DNA of 64,000 nucleotides from Bacteroidaceae bacterium. GTDB lineage: Bacteria > Bacteroidota > Bacteroidia > Bacteroidales > Bacteroidaceae. Positions 45,929 through 54,178 of the stretch are shown in pieces. The DNA lies in NCBI GenBank assembly GCA_016286165.1, contig JAEESE010000009.1, forward strand, positions 62,001 through 126,000, given 5' to 3'. A program made the position numbers and the translations under genes. Position 1 is the first letter of the stretch. Each line of letters begins with the position of its first letter. Below the pieces are notes generated by a model. It did no database searches, was not told the origin of the DNA, and saw only the letters and a program-made list of their open reading frames with translations.

Positions 45929-47251
45929 ATGAATAGTGATGAAAGAGCTGCGCTCACTACTGAATTTTGGCGTTATCTGTGGTCGGCCATATTGATTACG
46001 TTGTCGGGTTGCCTCGGCAACGTTGTCGATGGTATCATTGTGGGCAATCTCATAGGCGAAGACGGCGTAAGTGCCATCAATTTGTCGAAGCCCGTCATTC
46101 AGCTTATGTTCACGTTGAGCATACTTGTTGAAACGGGTGCCGGAATGTTGGTCGGCTTTGCGCTCGGTAAAAAGGATATGGTCCGTCTGCGCTATCTCTA
46201 CACTCAGTCGATGTTGGGTTGCCTGCTTATAGGATTGGCATTCACTGCTGTTGGCCTATTTGCGCCGATGCAAACGGCCAACCTCCTTTGTGACAACGAG
46301 CACCTTCTGCAGCCTACCTTAGCATATCTGCGTCCTTTGTTGCTTGGCGCACCCGCTTATCTCATGATGTGGGCAATAAGTACTATGGTGGGTGTTGACG
46401 GCAGCCCTCGTTTGGTATCGCTGGCGATTGTTATCGACAATGCTGTCAACCTGTCCCTTGACATTGTCTTCATCCAGTGCTTCGACTGGGGAATAGCCGG
46501 TTCGTCCTTGGCAACCATCGTTGGTCATCTGGTATGTATAGCCATTATGCTGCGGCACTACTGGTATAAGGACAACCATTTGCTTTTCTCATTTCAGCAT
46601 GAGAAGCCTGAGTGGGCAAACATCATCTCGCAAGGAGCCCCGCTGGCTGTGGCATCAGTGTGCTTGACACTCTTACTCTACTCGGCCAATAGCATCGTTT
46701 TGGCCACTGCAGGCCGTAGCGGTATCTTTATCTTCGCCGTATGCATGAACCTCCTTCAAATCTATAATCTCTTTCTTGCAGGTTCTTGTCGCACACTACA
46801 GTCTCTGGGTGCTATTCAGGTGGGAAAGGCTGACAATGAAGCTTTCGGCCTGATGATGCGCAAGTCGTTTGGTTTCATTACGTTGTCGATGGTCATCACT
46901 TGCACACTCGTGTGCATATTTCCTCAGTATGTCGCGGGCCTTTTCGGAGCATCTACAAATGAGGTGCTTAGCGAGTGTAACAGTGCCCTGCGCATCTTCG
47001 CTCTAAGTTTCATGCCTTTCTGCTACATCTATCTTCTTATGATTGTTTACAAGCTCTATGGCTATCACCGAATGGCATTATTCATATCCGTTGCGCTCTC
47101 GCTGACTGTCATACCCGTGATGTGGCTTGTGGCTCGGTGGGCACCCGATTACCTTTGGTATAGTTATCTCATAGCTTACGCCATAGAGGCTATAGCCATT
47201 GCACTTATTCATAAACTTGGCAATATTAAACTGACATTAAACAAATCCTAA
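45929..47251 (+). CDS. MATE-family efflux transporter
   Basis: A 440-residue inner-membrane protein with 12 predicted helices in two halves. MATE features are LSGCLGNVVDGIIVGNLIGEDG in the first helices, the matching SVCLTLLLYSANSIVLATAGRSG in the second half, and acidic residues within helices. It is 193 bases after the PaaK-like gene; that gap has no clear terminator and ends in a TTTAACCTTTTA-rich stretch. The likely job is export of the synthetase product or self-protection, inferred from position. Confidence 0.9.
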   Translation: MNSDERAALTTEFWRYLWSAILITLSGCLGNVVDGIIVGNLIGEDGVSAINLSKPVIQLMFTLSILVETGAGMLVGFALGKKDMVRLRYLYTQSMLGCLLIGLAFTAVGLFAPMQTANLLCDNEHLLQPTLAYLRPLLLGAPAYLMMWAISTMVGVDGSPRLVSLAIVIDNAVNLSLDIVFIQCFDWGIAGSSLATIVGHLVCIAIMLRHYWYKDNHLLFSFQHEKPEWANIISQGAPLAVASVCLTLLLYSANSIVLATAGRSGIFIFAVCMNLLQIYNLFLAGSCRTLQSLGAIQVGKADNEAFGLMMRKSFGFITLSMVITCTLVCIFPQYVAGLFGASTNEVLSECNSALRIFALSFMPFCYIYLLMIVYKLYGYHRMALFISVALSLTVIPVMWLVARWAPDYLWYSYLIAYAIEAIAIALIHKLGNIKLTLNKS

Positions 47252-47271
47252 TCTACAATCTTCAAATTTCT

Positions 47272-49287
47272 ATGAAACTTCTACGTACATTCAGCGTGCT
47301 TTTCCTTCTCGCCGCAGCGCTTTGCACAAGCGCTCAGCGTCCTATGAAGGCACCCGCTGGTGGCAAGGCCATCAGCGACGAACTCATTGGTATCTTCTTT
47401 GAGGACATCAGCAGCAGTGCCGACGGCGGTCTCTACGCCGAACTTATCCAAAACGGTTCCTTCGAGTATAATCCCACAGAACGTAATGGCTGGGGACCCG
47501 CTACAGCGTGGACCTTTGAACGCCCAGGACACTCGCTAGGACGTGTTGAATCGCACATGAAGCAGCCTTTGAATGATAATAATCCCACCTTCATGCGCAT
47601 CTTTGTTGAGCGTGTCGGTCATTACTATGACTTTGACGGTTGGACTGGCGTGGGCATTCAAAATAATGGCTTCGACGGAATCAGCGTTAAAGGTGGTGCC
47701 AAGTATGATTTCTCGGCATTCTTCCGTAATAGTGGTGAGGCAACACAGATGCAGGTTCGTGTCGCTCTCGTGGTGCCTCAAGGTTGGGGTAAAAGTCCTA
47801 AGCTGTTGGCCGATACTACGATGCAAATCAGTTCAGAATTCTGGATTAAAAAAACAGCAGTGTTGACACCATCTGAGGATGCGACTAATGCAGCGTTGCA
47901 GATTCTCGTCCTTACAAAGGGGTATATGGATATCGACTTTGTCTCACTGATGCCCCAAGACACATACAAGGGCCACGGCCTGCGCAAGGATCTAGCACAG
48001 GCGCTTGCCGACCTTGAGCCTAAGTTTATGCGCTTCCCCGGTGGATGCGTAGTACATGGCGGTGGTGATGGTTTCTGGAACACCTATCGCTGGAAAACAA
48101 CTATCGGTCCCAAGGAGCAGCGTCGTGCCTTGAAGAACACATGGGGTTACCACCAATCCATGGGTCTCGGCTATTATGAGTATTTCCAGTTCTGCGAGGA
48201 CCTCGGCATGCAGCCCGTGCCAATCCTACCCTGTGGAGTCAGTTGTCAGGGCACCAACGGCGGATGGAGCATGCGCACCCAGGCACAGGACGTAGTGCCC
48301 ATGTCCGAAATGGACGAATGGGTCGATGAAGCCCTTGACCTCATCGAATGGGCTAACGGCGATCCCGCCACCTCCAAATGGGCTAAGATGCGTGCTGATG
48401 CAGGCCATCCCAAGCCCTTCAATCTCAAATATCTAGGCCTTGGTAACGAGGAGAAGATAACGCCCGAATTCGAGGAACGATTCACATATATCTATAACAA
48501 AGTACACGCACGATACCCCGACATCGTCATCGTAGGCACAGCAGGCCCAGGTTCACATGCCGGTAACCCCGACCTCGAGAACGGTTGGCGCATAGCCGAT
48601 AAGCTCGGTATGCCCATCATCGATGAGCACTACTACGAGCCCAATACCTATTTCCTCAACAAACGTCAGTACGACAACTATCCCCGCACCCGCAAGACTA
48701 AGGTCTATCTCGGAGAATATGCTTCCAAAGACAAGAAACTCATTGATGCTCTGGCCGAAGGGCTCTATTTGCTCCACGTCGAGCGCAACGGCGACATCGT
48801 ATGTATGACCAGCTACGCACCCCTCTTTGCTCGCAAGAAAGCCACCAACTGGAATCCTGACCTTATTTATTTCGACAACGAGCGACCCTTCCTTACTTGC
48901 AGCTACTATGTGCAGCAGATGTTCGGCCACTCAGCGGGACAATACTACTATGGCGATTGTGTCACCTTCGAGGGCGATGCCAAGGGCTTGCAGCAGCCCC
49001 AGGAGAATGTGCATTACGGCCAGTCTGTAGTCCTCAACACCAAGACGCGCCGCCTCTTCGTTAAGCTATGCAACGCCGGAGCCGAAGCCAAGCGCGCAAA
49101 TATCAACCTCTCTCGTTTCGGCATTAAGAAAGTGGCCACAAAGACTCTCCTTACAGGCCAGCCCGACGACGAGAACAACTACGAGGCACAGCCCATAGCG
49201 CCTCAACGCACTTCTTTCAAGCCTCAGAAGCGCTTCACCCTCGACCTTCAGCCCTACTCCTTTGTTATGCTCGAATACGAGCTTTAA
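47272..49287 (+). CDS. Secreted alpha-L-arabinofuranosidase, GH51
   Basis: A 671-residue exported glycosidase. Signal peptide 1-21 (cleavage after TSA). The N-terminal part includes a carbohydrate-binding-like region (DISSSADGGLYAELIQNGSFE onward to about 235). The barrel has RFPGGCVVHGG, acid/base Glu393 in GLGNEEK and nucleophile Glu482 in VYLGEYASKD, the GH51 pair. A C-terminal beta domain ends FVMLEYEL. It removes arabinose side chains from arabinan or arabinoxylan. It is only 20 bases after the MATE gene, but its role is polysaccharide use, like the GH2 and PL11 enzymes elsewhere in the window. Confidence 0.93.
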   Translation: MKLLRTFSVLFLLAAALCTSAQRPMKAPAGGKAISDELIGIFFEDISSSADGGLYAELIQNGSFEYNPTERNGWGPATAWTFERPGHSLGRVESHMKQPLNDNNPTFMRIFVERVGHYYDFDGWTGVGIQNNGFDGISVKGGAKYDFSAFFRNSGEATQMQVRVALVVPQGWGKSPKLLADTTMQISSEFWIKKTAVLTPSEDATNAALQILVLTKGYMDIDFVSLMPQDTYKGHGLRKDLAQALADLEPKFMRFPGGCVVHGGGDGFWNTYRWKTTIGPKEQRRALKNTWGYHQSMGLGYYEYFQFCEDLGMQPVPILPCGVSCQGTNGGWSMRTQAQDVVPMSEMDEWVDEALDLIEWANGDPATSKWAKMRADAGHPKPFNLKYLGLGNEEKITPEFEERFTYIYNKVHARYPDIVIVGTAGPGSHAGNPDLENGWRIADKLGMPIIDEHYYEPNTYFLNKRQYDNYPRTRKTKVYLGEYASKDKKLIDALAEGLYLLHVERNGDIVCMTSYAPLFARKKATNWNPDLIYFDNERPFLTCSYYVQQMFGHSAGQYYYGDCVTFEGDAKGLQQPQENVHYGQSVVLNTKTRRLFVKLCNAGAEAKRANINLSRFGIKKVATKTLLTGQPDDENNYEAQPIAPQRTSFKPQKRFTLDLQPYSFVMLEYEL

Positions 49288-49303
49288 GCGCAAGACTATG
49301 CGC

Positions 49304-49360
49304 TGATCCCTCTACGGGCCTGTAAGGCTGCCGACGTAAACTTCGACGGCAGCGGGATCA
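49304..49360. repeat. Nested inverted repeat after the GH51 gene
   Basis: TGATCCC (49304-49310) with GGGATCA (49354-49360), and inside it GCTGCCG (49327-49333) with CGGCAGC (49347-49353). No T-run follows, so it may be an RNA structure or messenger 3' stabiliser rather than an intrinsic terminator. Confidence 0.5.
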
Positions 49361-49436
49361 TAGCACGTCACAGCGCTGGTTAATATCATTTTAGGTAAAA
49401 AGAAGCATGAAGAACTAAGAATGATGAGTTAAAGAG

Positions 49437-49473
49437 AAAAGTAACTTTAGGAAAACCTGAAGTTACTTTTTTC
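49437..49473. terminator. Strong terminator ending the 33-49 kb run
   Basis: A 15-bp stem AAAAGTAACTTTAGG / CCTGAAGTTACTTTT (one G-T pair), AAAA loop, then TT. It sits 150 bases after the GH51 stop. The 387-base gap up to the vsr gene holds this, the nested repeat and a promoter, and no gene. Confidence 0.88.
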
Positions 49474-49613
49474 TTTGTGAGGTGTTCTCTGTGCCTTCTA
49501 TTCTTTGTTCATATACGTAAGTTTTGCAAGCGAAAACCGGGATTTGGCTTGTGAGACAGGGATTTATTTCTATCTACAAGGGTGAAAGCGATACAACTTT
49601 CAGCTTTTATTCT

Positions 49614-49621
49614 TACATTTG
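49614..49621 (+). promoter_or_regulatory. -7 element of the vsr gene
   Basis: TACATTTG, 53 bases before the ATG. No TTTG at the usual -33 spacing. Confidence 0.45.
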
Positions 49622-49674
49622 CAGGCGAAAAGATAGAAGAAGACCATCATTAAGACATCAAAGATATACTTTAA

Positions 49675-50271
49675 ATGGACCACCTTACCACTCAACAACG
49701 GCACAGAAATATGGCGGCTATTCGCTCGAAAGGCACTAAGCCAGAGATGATAGTGCGGAGAGGGCTGTGGAAACGAGGGTTCAGATACAGATTGAACGAC
49801 AAGCGGCTGCCGGGACATCCTGACTTGGTTCTGAAAAAATACCGCACATGTGTGTTTGTGAATGGCTGCTTCTGGCATGGCCACGAGCTGCGCGCGCAAA
49901 ATGATGAGTTTAGAATGGATAATGAAGAATCCCTCGAGAGCTCTGCATGCTGCAAGATACCAAAAACGAATCGGGAGTTTTGGGTAGCTAAGATTCGGAG
50001 GAATATGAAGCGCGATCGCGAAGAGCAACGTAAGTTGGCAGATATGGGTTGGCATTGCATAACGATATGGGAATGTGAACTCAAGCCGAATCGTCGTGAG
50101 GAGACGTTGGAAGCCCTTGCCTTTACATTGAATCATATATGGTTGGAGGACCAAATAGGATGTAATACGGCTGTACGAAGAGTCAAAAAGCATAATGGAG
50201 TATTGTATCCGCAACTTGAGGATGAGGAAGAACAGTTGCCGATAGCGGCGGAGAATGGCGATAATGTATGA
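49675..50271 (+). CDS. vsr: Very-short-patch repair endonuclease (Vsr) with an internal insertion
   Basis: A 198-residue nicking enzyme for T:G mismatches left by cytosine methylation. Family motifs: MAAIRSKGTKPEMIVRRGLW, LPGHPDLVL (catalytic Asp50), VFVNGCFWHGH (catalytic-site His), KIPKTNREFWVAKIRRN and GWHCITIWECEL. Vsr proteins are normally 135-150 residues. Here about 20 residues (LRAQND to ESSA, 72-91) separate FWHGHE from PKTN, and the tail after residue 150 is long. Part of the insert is encoded by the dispersed repeat at 49900-49930. No cytosine-5 methylase gene is in the window. Confidence 0.9.
   Translation: MDHLTTQQRHRNMAAIRSKGTKPEMIVRRGLWKRGFRYRLNDKRLPGHPDLVLKKYRTCVFVNGCFWHGHELRAQNDEFRMDNEESLESSACCKIPKTNREFWVAKIRRNMKRDREEQRKLADMGWHCITIWECELKPNRREETLEALAFTLNHIWLEDQIGCNTAVRRVKKHNGVLYPQLEDEEEQLPIAAENGDNV
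49900..49930 (+). repeat. Dispersed AATGA-rich repeat, copy inside the vsr gene
   Basis: Matches 280-310 at 27 of 31 bases. It is read in frame as NDEFRMDNEE (residues 76-85) within the region that is extra relative to the Vsr family. Confidence 0.65.
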
Positions 50272-50393
50272 GAGAATTTATTTATAGTGAATTAGAGTTA
50301 TTGGAAAGGGCTTAAAGTTAAAGTACTACTTTAATGTGTAAACGCACGATTTAACAGCTAATTATACTTTTTTTAAAAAAATATTCAAAATTG

Positions 50394-50425
50394 TTTGCGT
50401 GAAATAAAAAAAGAATTTATCTTTG
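50394..50425 (+). promoter_or_regulatory. Promoter of the division/cell-wall cluster
   Basis: TTTG at 50394-50397, 20 bases, TATCTTTG at 50418-50425: an exact consensus fit. The rsmH ATG is at 50430, only 4 bases beyond, so the transcript should be leaderless or nearly so. Confidence 0.8.
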
Positions 50426-50429
50426 CGGC

Positions 50430-51365
50430 ATGGAAACGGAACAGTACCACATCCCCGTGCTACTAAGTTCCTCAGTAGAGGGCTTGAATATCCGGCAAAA
50501 AGGCACGTATGTGGACGTGACGTTAGGCGGCGGAGGACACAGCAGGCATATACTGCAACAACTTGGTTCTCAGGGACGTCTATTCAGTTTCGATCAAGAT
50601 GCCGACGCTATCGCCCGTTGCGCTCGTGAGCGCGACGACGCCGGCCAGAGCGAGCGATGGACGCTTATACGTTCTAACTTCCGTTACCTAAAAAATTGGA
50701 TGCGCTACTACGGGATCGATGAAATTGATGGCATACTAGCAGACTTGGGTGTTTCAAGCCATCACTTCGACGACGGTAGTCGCGGCTTCAGCTTTCGCAG
50801 CGACGCGCCTCTGGACATGCGAATGAACCAGCAGGGCGGACTGACGGCAGCGGATGTGTTGCAAACTTATGGAGTAGAACAACTCACCACGCTGTTCCGA
50901 CTGTACGGAGAGCTCCGGCAAGCTCATCGACTGGCGGATGCCGTAGTCAAGATGCGCCAACGACAGGCTATTGCTACTACAGGTCAGCTCGCGGAGCTCT
51001 TCAGGCCTATATTAGGTCGTGAGCACGAAAAAAAGGATCTGGCACGAGCCTTTCAGGCATTGCGTATCGAGGTGAATCACGAGATGGAGGCTCTGAGCCA
51101 AATGCTTTTGGCTGCAACCGAGTTGTTGCGCCCTGGCGGCAGATTGGTTGTGATATCCTACCATTCGCTCGAGGATCGCCTTGTAAAGAACGTGATGAAG
51201 GCAGGCTCTATTGACGGCAAGGTGACTCAAGACGCCGTCTATGGTCATGCTCTTGCACCGTTGCGACAGATAGGCAAGGCTATTGTGCCTGACGCCAAAG
51301 AGCAGGAAGCTAATCCACGAAGCAGAAGCGCCAAGCTAAGAGTAGCCGAGCGCTTAGACGTCTGA
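50430..51365 (+). CDS. rsmH: 16S rRNA (cytosine-1402 N4) methyltransferase
   Basis: The first gene of the cluster, 311 residues. The start METEQYHIPVLLSSSVEGLNI matches the normal N-terminus of the family, so the ATG at 50430 is secure. SAM-binding TLGGGGHSRHILQQL, GILADLGVSSHHFDD with RGFSFRSDAPLDMRM, and the C-terminal VVISYHSLEDRLVKN are the RsmH signatures. In most Bacteroidota mraZ precedes it; here vsr does. A hairpin overlaps its stop codon. Confidence 0.96.
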   Translation: METEQYHIPVLLSSSVEGLNIRQKGTYVDVTLGGGGHSRHILQQLGSQGRLFSFDQDADAIARCARERDDAGQSERWTLIRSNFRYLKNWMRYYGIDEIDGILADLGVSSHHFDDGSRGFSFRSDAPLDMRMNQQGGLTAADVLQTYGVEQLTTLFRLYGELRQAHRLADAVVKMRQRQAIATTGQLAELFRPILGREHEKKDLARAFQALRIEVNHEMEALSQMLLAATELLRPGGRLVVISYHSLEDRLVKNVMKAGSIDGKVTQDAVYGHALAPLRQIGKAIVPDAKEQEANPRSRSAKLRVAERLDV

Positions 51366-51393
51366 CGGTCAGCGAACGGACGTCCGTCAGACG
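51359..51393. repeat. Inverted repeat overlapping the rsmH stop codon
   Basis: CGTCTGACGG (51359-51368) pairs perfectly with CCGTCAGACG (51384-51393); the loop contains the palindrome CGGACGTCCG (51377-51386, overlapping the right arm). No T-run follows. It may be a partial attenuator between rsmH and ftsL, or a protein site. Confidence 0.55.
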
Positions 51394-51488
51394 AGGCGTA
51401 ACGCGCGCGGATAGGTGTGACAACAAAATAAGGAGTAGAACGCACCTCGGTCCCCGCCGATTGATTGATTTAGGTAAAGCGAGATCCC

Positions 51489-52055
51489 ATGAAGATTGAC
51501 AGCAACGAACAAGCGGACGACTTGACGCTCGTGTTCAACGAGACGGAAGCCGATGACGCTTCGCTCCGTGACGGTATGCCAGAGGCAGCCGCTGACGAGG
51601 CGGAAGATGGAGAAAGTTTGAGCTTTGAACTTCCCATCGACGATATCCCCGATGCCACGCTTGACGAGGCCTCGGGTGAGTCTGTTGATGAAGGACAGCG
51701 TTCGGGCTGGCGTATCTTCTCGGCTGAGGACTTGCCTCAGGTATCGCTGCGCGAGATTCTTGGCGGCGACTATCTCATAGGCAGTTTCCTTCGTCGTCAG
51801 ATATGGTTTATCCTGTTCTTAGTGCTGCTATCAATTGTGTACATCACCAACCGCTATGCCTCGCAACAGGAGATTCTCGAAGAGGAGGAGATGCGTAAAG
51901 AACTCGTAGAGAAAAAAAACTATGCCCTCACACAGTATGCCGAGCTGACTATGCGCACTCGGCAGAGCAGTTTGGAACGCATATTAAAGAATTTCGGCGA
52001 CAGCACGCTCCTCTCAGCCAAAGAAGCTCCATTCATTATTTACAAGAAACGTTGA
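51489..52055 (+). CDS. ftsL: FtsL-like cell division protein
   Basis: A 188-residue bitopic membrane protein in the ftsL position between rsmH and ftsI. Residues 1-100 are cytoplasmic and very acidic (many Asp/Glu). The single helix spans about 103-121 (IWFILFLVLLSIVYITN). A short coiled-coil segment follows (QQEILEEEEMRKELVEKKN). This is the layout of the Bacteroidota FtsL-like family, which helps recruit FtsW/FtsI to the septum, but the acidic leader is long. Confidence 0.85.
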   Translation: MKIDSNEQADDLTLVFNETEADDASLRDGMPEAAADEAEDGESLSFELPIDDIPDATLDEASGESVDEGQRSGWRIFSAEDLPQVSLREILGGDYLIGSFLRRQIWFILFLVLLSIVYITNRYASQQEILEEEEMRKELVEKKNYALTQYAELTMRTRQSSLERILKNFGDSTLLSAKEAPFIIYKKR

Positions 52056-52118
52056 CAGGTTGACAAACTAATAAGTTAACAGGCTAACATATTAGGAATT
52101 AGGAAATAGTTCGCACGC

Positions 52119-54167
52119 ATGAATTTCGACAGCAAACGCACCATACCACGCTATCTCTTCGTCATCATATTGATGACGATTGCCGGTCTGGCTATAATTG
52201 GCAAGGCTGGCTATGAGATGTTTTTCCGCGATGACTATTGGCATACGGTGCGTGAGCGTATGGCTACCCAGCAGAAGGATATCCCCGCTGTGCGTGGTAA
52301 TATATATTCTGCCGATGGCCAACTGATGGTGGGTTCTATGCCGGTGTATACATTACGTATGGATTTCGTTGTCAAGGATCCTAACGATAGTATCGCCGAG
52401 CGCAAACTGCAGGTATGGCGCGATAGCGCCTTCATGGCCGACTTGGACAGCTTCTGTATCGGCTTGAATCAACTCTTCCCGGAAGTGAGTAAGGCGGAAT
52501 TCCGCGCCAAGCTGCTCGAAGGTAAGCGTCGCGGCAGAAGGAATCTGGCTATCAAGCATAACGTTTCCTATATTAAATATAAGGAAAGTCTGCACTTGCC
52601 TTATGCTCGCCATGGACGTATCAAAACGGGCTTTTATGCAGAAGAAATACCCCAGCGACAGAAACCTTACGGCAGTATGGCAACGCGCACCTTGGGCTCA
52701 CTTATGACCACGAATGACTCGGCTCGCAATGGTTTAGAGTTGGCTTACGACAGTATACTGCGAGGTATAAACGGGAAAATGCATCGTGAGAAAGTGCGCC
52801 GCCAGTGGATGGATAAGACAGACGTGGAGCCTATCAACGGCCTGGATCTCATCACCACCATCGATGTGGGGATGCAAGATGCCGCCGAGAAGATCCTTGA
52901 ACGTAAACTTAAGGAGATAAATGCAGAAATAGGCGTCGTGGTGCTGATGGAGGTGCAGACAGGCGATGTGAAAGCCATCGTGAACCTGACACGCATCGGT
53001 CCCGGCGTGTATGCAGAAGTGAAAAACAACGCCATCACAGACCTTTGGGAACCTGGCTCCACGTTTAAGACAGCTTCCATGATGGTTGCTTTGGAGGATG
53101 GAATGGTGAAGCGCGGCGACATGGTGGACGTGGGCAATGGACAGTGGCTCATGCACGGCCGCGTGATGAAGGATCACAACTGGCGCAAAGGCGGCTATGG
53201 ACGTGCCATTTCGGTGGATGAGTGTCTGATGTTCTCGTCAAACGTAGGTGTGAGCCGTATAATAGACGAGCATTACCACGATCATCCCGAACGCTACGTC
53301 GACGGCCTCTACCGCGAGGGCGTAGGTGTGCCTTTTGATCTGCCCTTCCCAGGTGCCGGCAAACCTTATGTGCGCCGTCCGAAGCCCGACGGTTCCAATT
53401 GGAGCAAGACGGCCCTCCCCTGGATGAGCATTGGATATGAAACTCAAATACCCCCTATATATACAGTGGCATTTTACAATGCCATTGCCAACAATGGTCG
53501 CATGGTGCAGCCAAGATTTGTACGGGAGATACGCCGTGACGGCCAGACGCTGAAAGAATTTCCGATAGTGACAGTCAAGGAACGCATTTGCAAACCCAGC
53601 ACCTTGCGTGATGTGCACGCTATACTGGAGCGCGTAGTGAATGATCCATTAGGCCTCGGAAAGAAAGCCGGCTGCAAACAGTTCAAGGTGTGCGGCAAGA
53701 CAGGCACGGCACAGGTGGCCGATGAACATGGTAGCTACCACGGCTCGCCCGCCCGCTACATGGTGAGCTTCGCAGGCTTCTATCCGAGCGAAGCACCTAA
53801 ATACTCGTGTGTGGTATGCATAAAGAAGAGCGGGCTGCCTGCATCGGGCGGCGCACAGGCTGGGCCTGTGTTCAGTGAACTGGCTCAGTTCGTGATGGCC
53901 AAGGGAGTGTTCCGCGAACCATCAGAGGCAGCCGACAGCACATCGGTATTTGAGGCTCCAGAAGCAGCACCGCTGCCTGAGACCGTAAATGGCATGGTGC
54001 CAGATGTTCGAGGATTAGGCTTACGTGACGCTGTGCACTTGCTCGAGGCTCAAGGCCTTAAAGTACGTGTTAGCGGTCAAGGCGTTGTTAAGAACCAAAG
54101 TATAGCCCCTGGCAACAAGGCCTTGAAAGGCCAGACCATAGGCTTGCAACTCACTACAGACAAATAA
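52119..54167 (+). CDS. ftsI: Division-specific transpeptidase (PBP3/FtsI type) with a PASTA domain
   Basis: A 682-residue septal penicillin-binding protein. One membrane anchor (about 11-32), a dimerisation/pedestal region, then the transpeptidase domain with the three active-site motifs: STFK ([10 protein letters not shown]), SSN (MFSSNVGVS) and KTGT ([10 protein letters not shown]). The last about 65 residues are a PASTA unit starting at [18 protein letters not shown]. It crosslinks septal peptidoglycan together with FtsW, encoded further down. A GTTAACAGG-rich stretch lies just before the start. Confidence 0.95.
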   Translation: MNFDSKRTIPRYLFVIILMTIAGLAIIGKAGYEMFFRDDYWHTVRERMATQQKDIPAVRGNIYSADGQLMVGSMPVYTLRMDFVVKDPNDSIAERKLQVWRDSAFMADLDSFCIGLNQLFPEVSKAEFRAKLLEGKRRGRRNLAIKHNVSYIKYKESLHLPYARHGRIKTGFYAEEIPQRQKPYGSMATRTLGSLMTTNDSARNGLELAYDSILRGINGKMHREKVRRQWMDKTDVEPINGLDLITTIDVGMQDAAEKILERKLKEINAEIGVVVLMEVQTGDVKAIVNLTRIGPGVYAEVKNNAITDLWEPGSTFKTASMMVALEDGMVKRGDMVDVGNGQWLMHGRVMKDHNWRKGGYGRAISVDECLMFSSNVGVSRIIDEHYHDHPERYVDGLYREGVGVPFDLPFPGAGKPYVRRPKPDGSNWSKTALPWMSIGYETQIPPIYTVAFYNAIANNGRMVQPRFVREIRRDGQTLKEFPIVTVKERICKPSTLRDVHAILERVVNDPLGLGKKAGCKQFKVCGKTGTAQVADEHGSYHGSPARYMVSFAGFYPSEAPKYSCVVCIKKSGLPASGGAQAGPVFSELAQFVMAKGVFREPSEAADSTSVFEAPEAAPLPETVNGMVPDVRGLGLRDAVHLLEAQGLKVRVSGQGVVKNQSIAPGNKALKGQTIGLQLTTDK

Positions 54168-54178
54168 AAAACAATATT

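Noticed and set aside
49304-49360. attachment site or integron-type site
   Set aside because: No integrase or mobile gene nearby; only a nested dyad is seen.
49675-50271. Horizontally acquired defence island
   Set aside because: Only one gene (vsr); no methylase, restriction enzyme, toxin or phage gene adjoins it.
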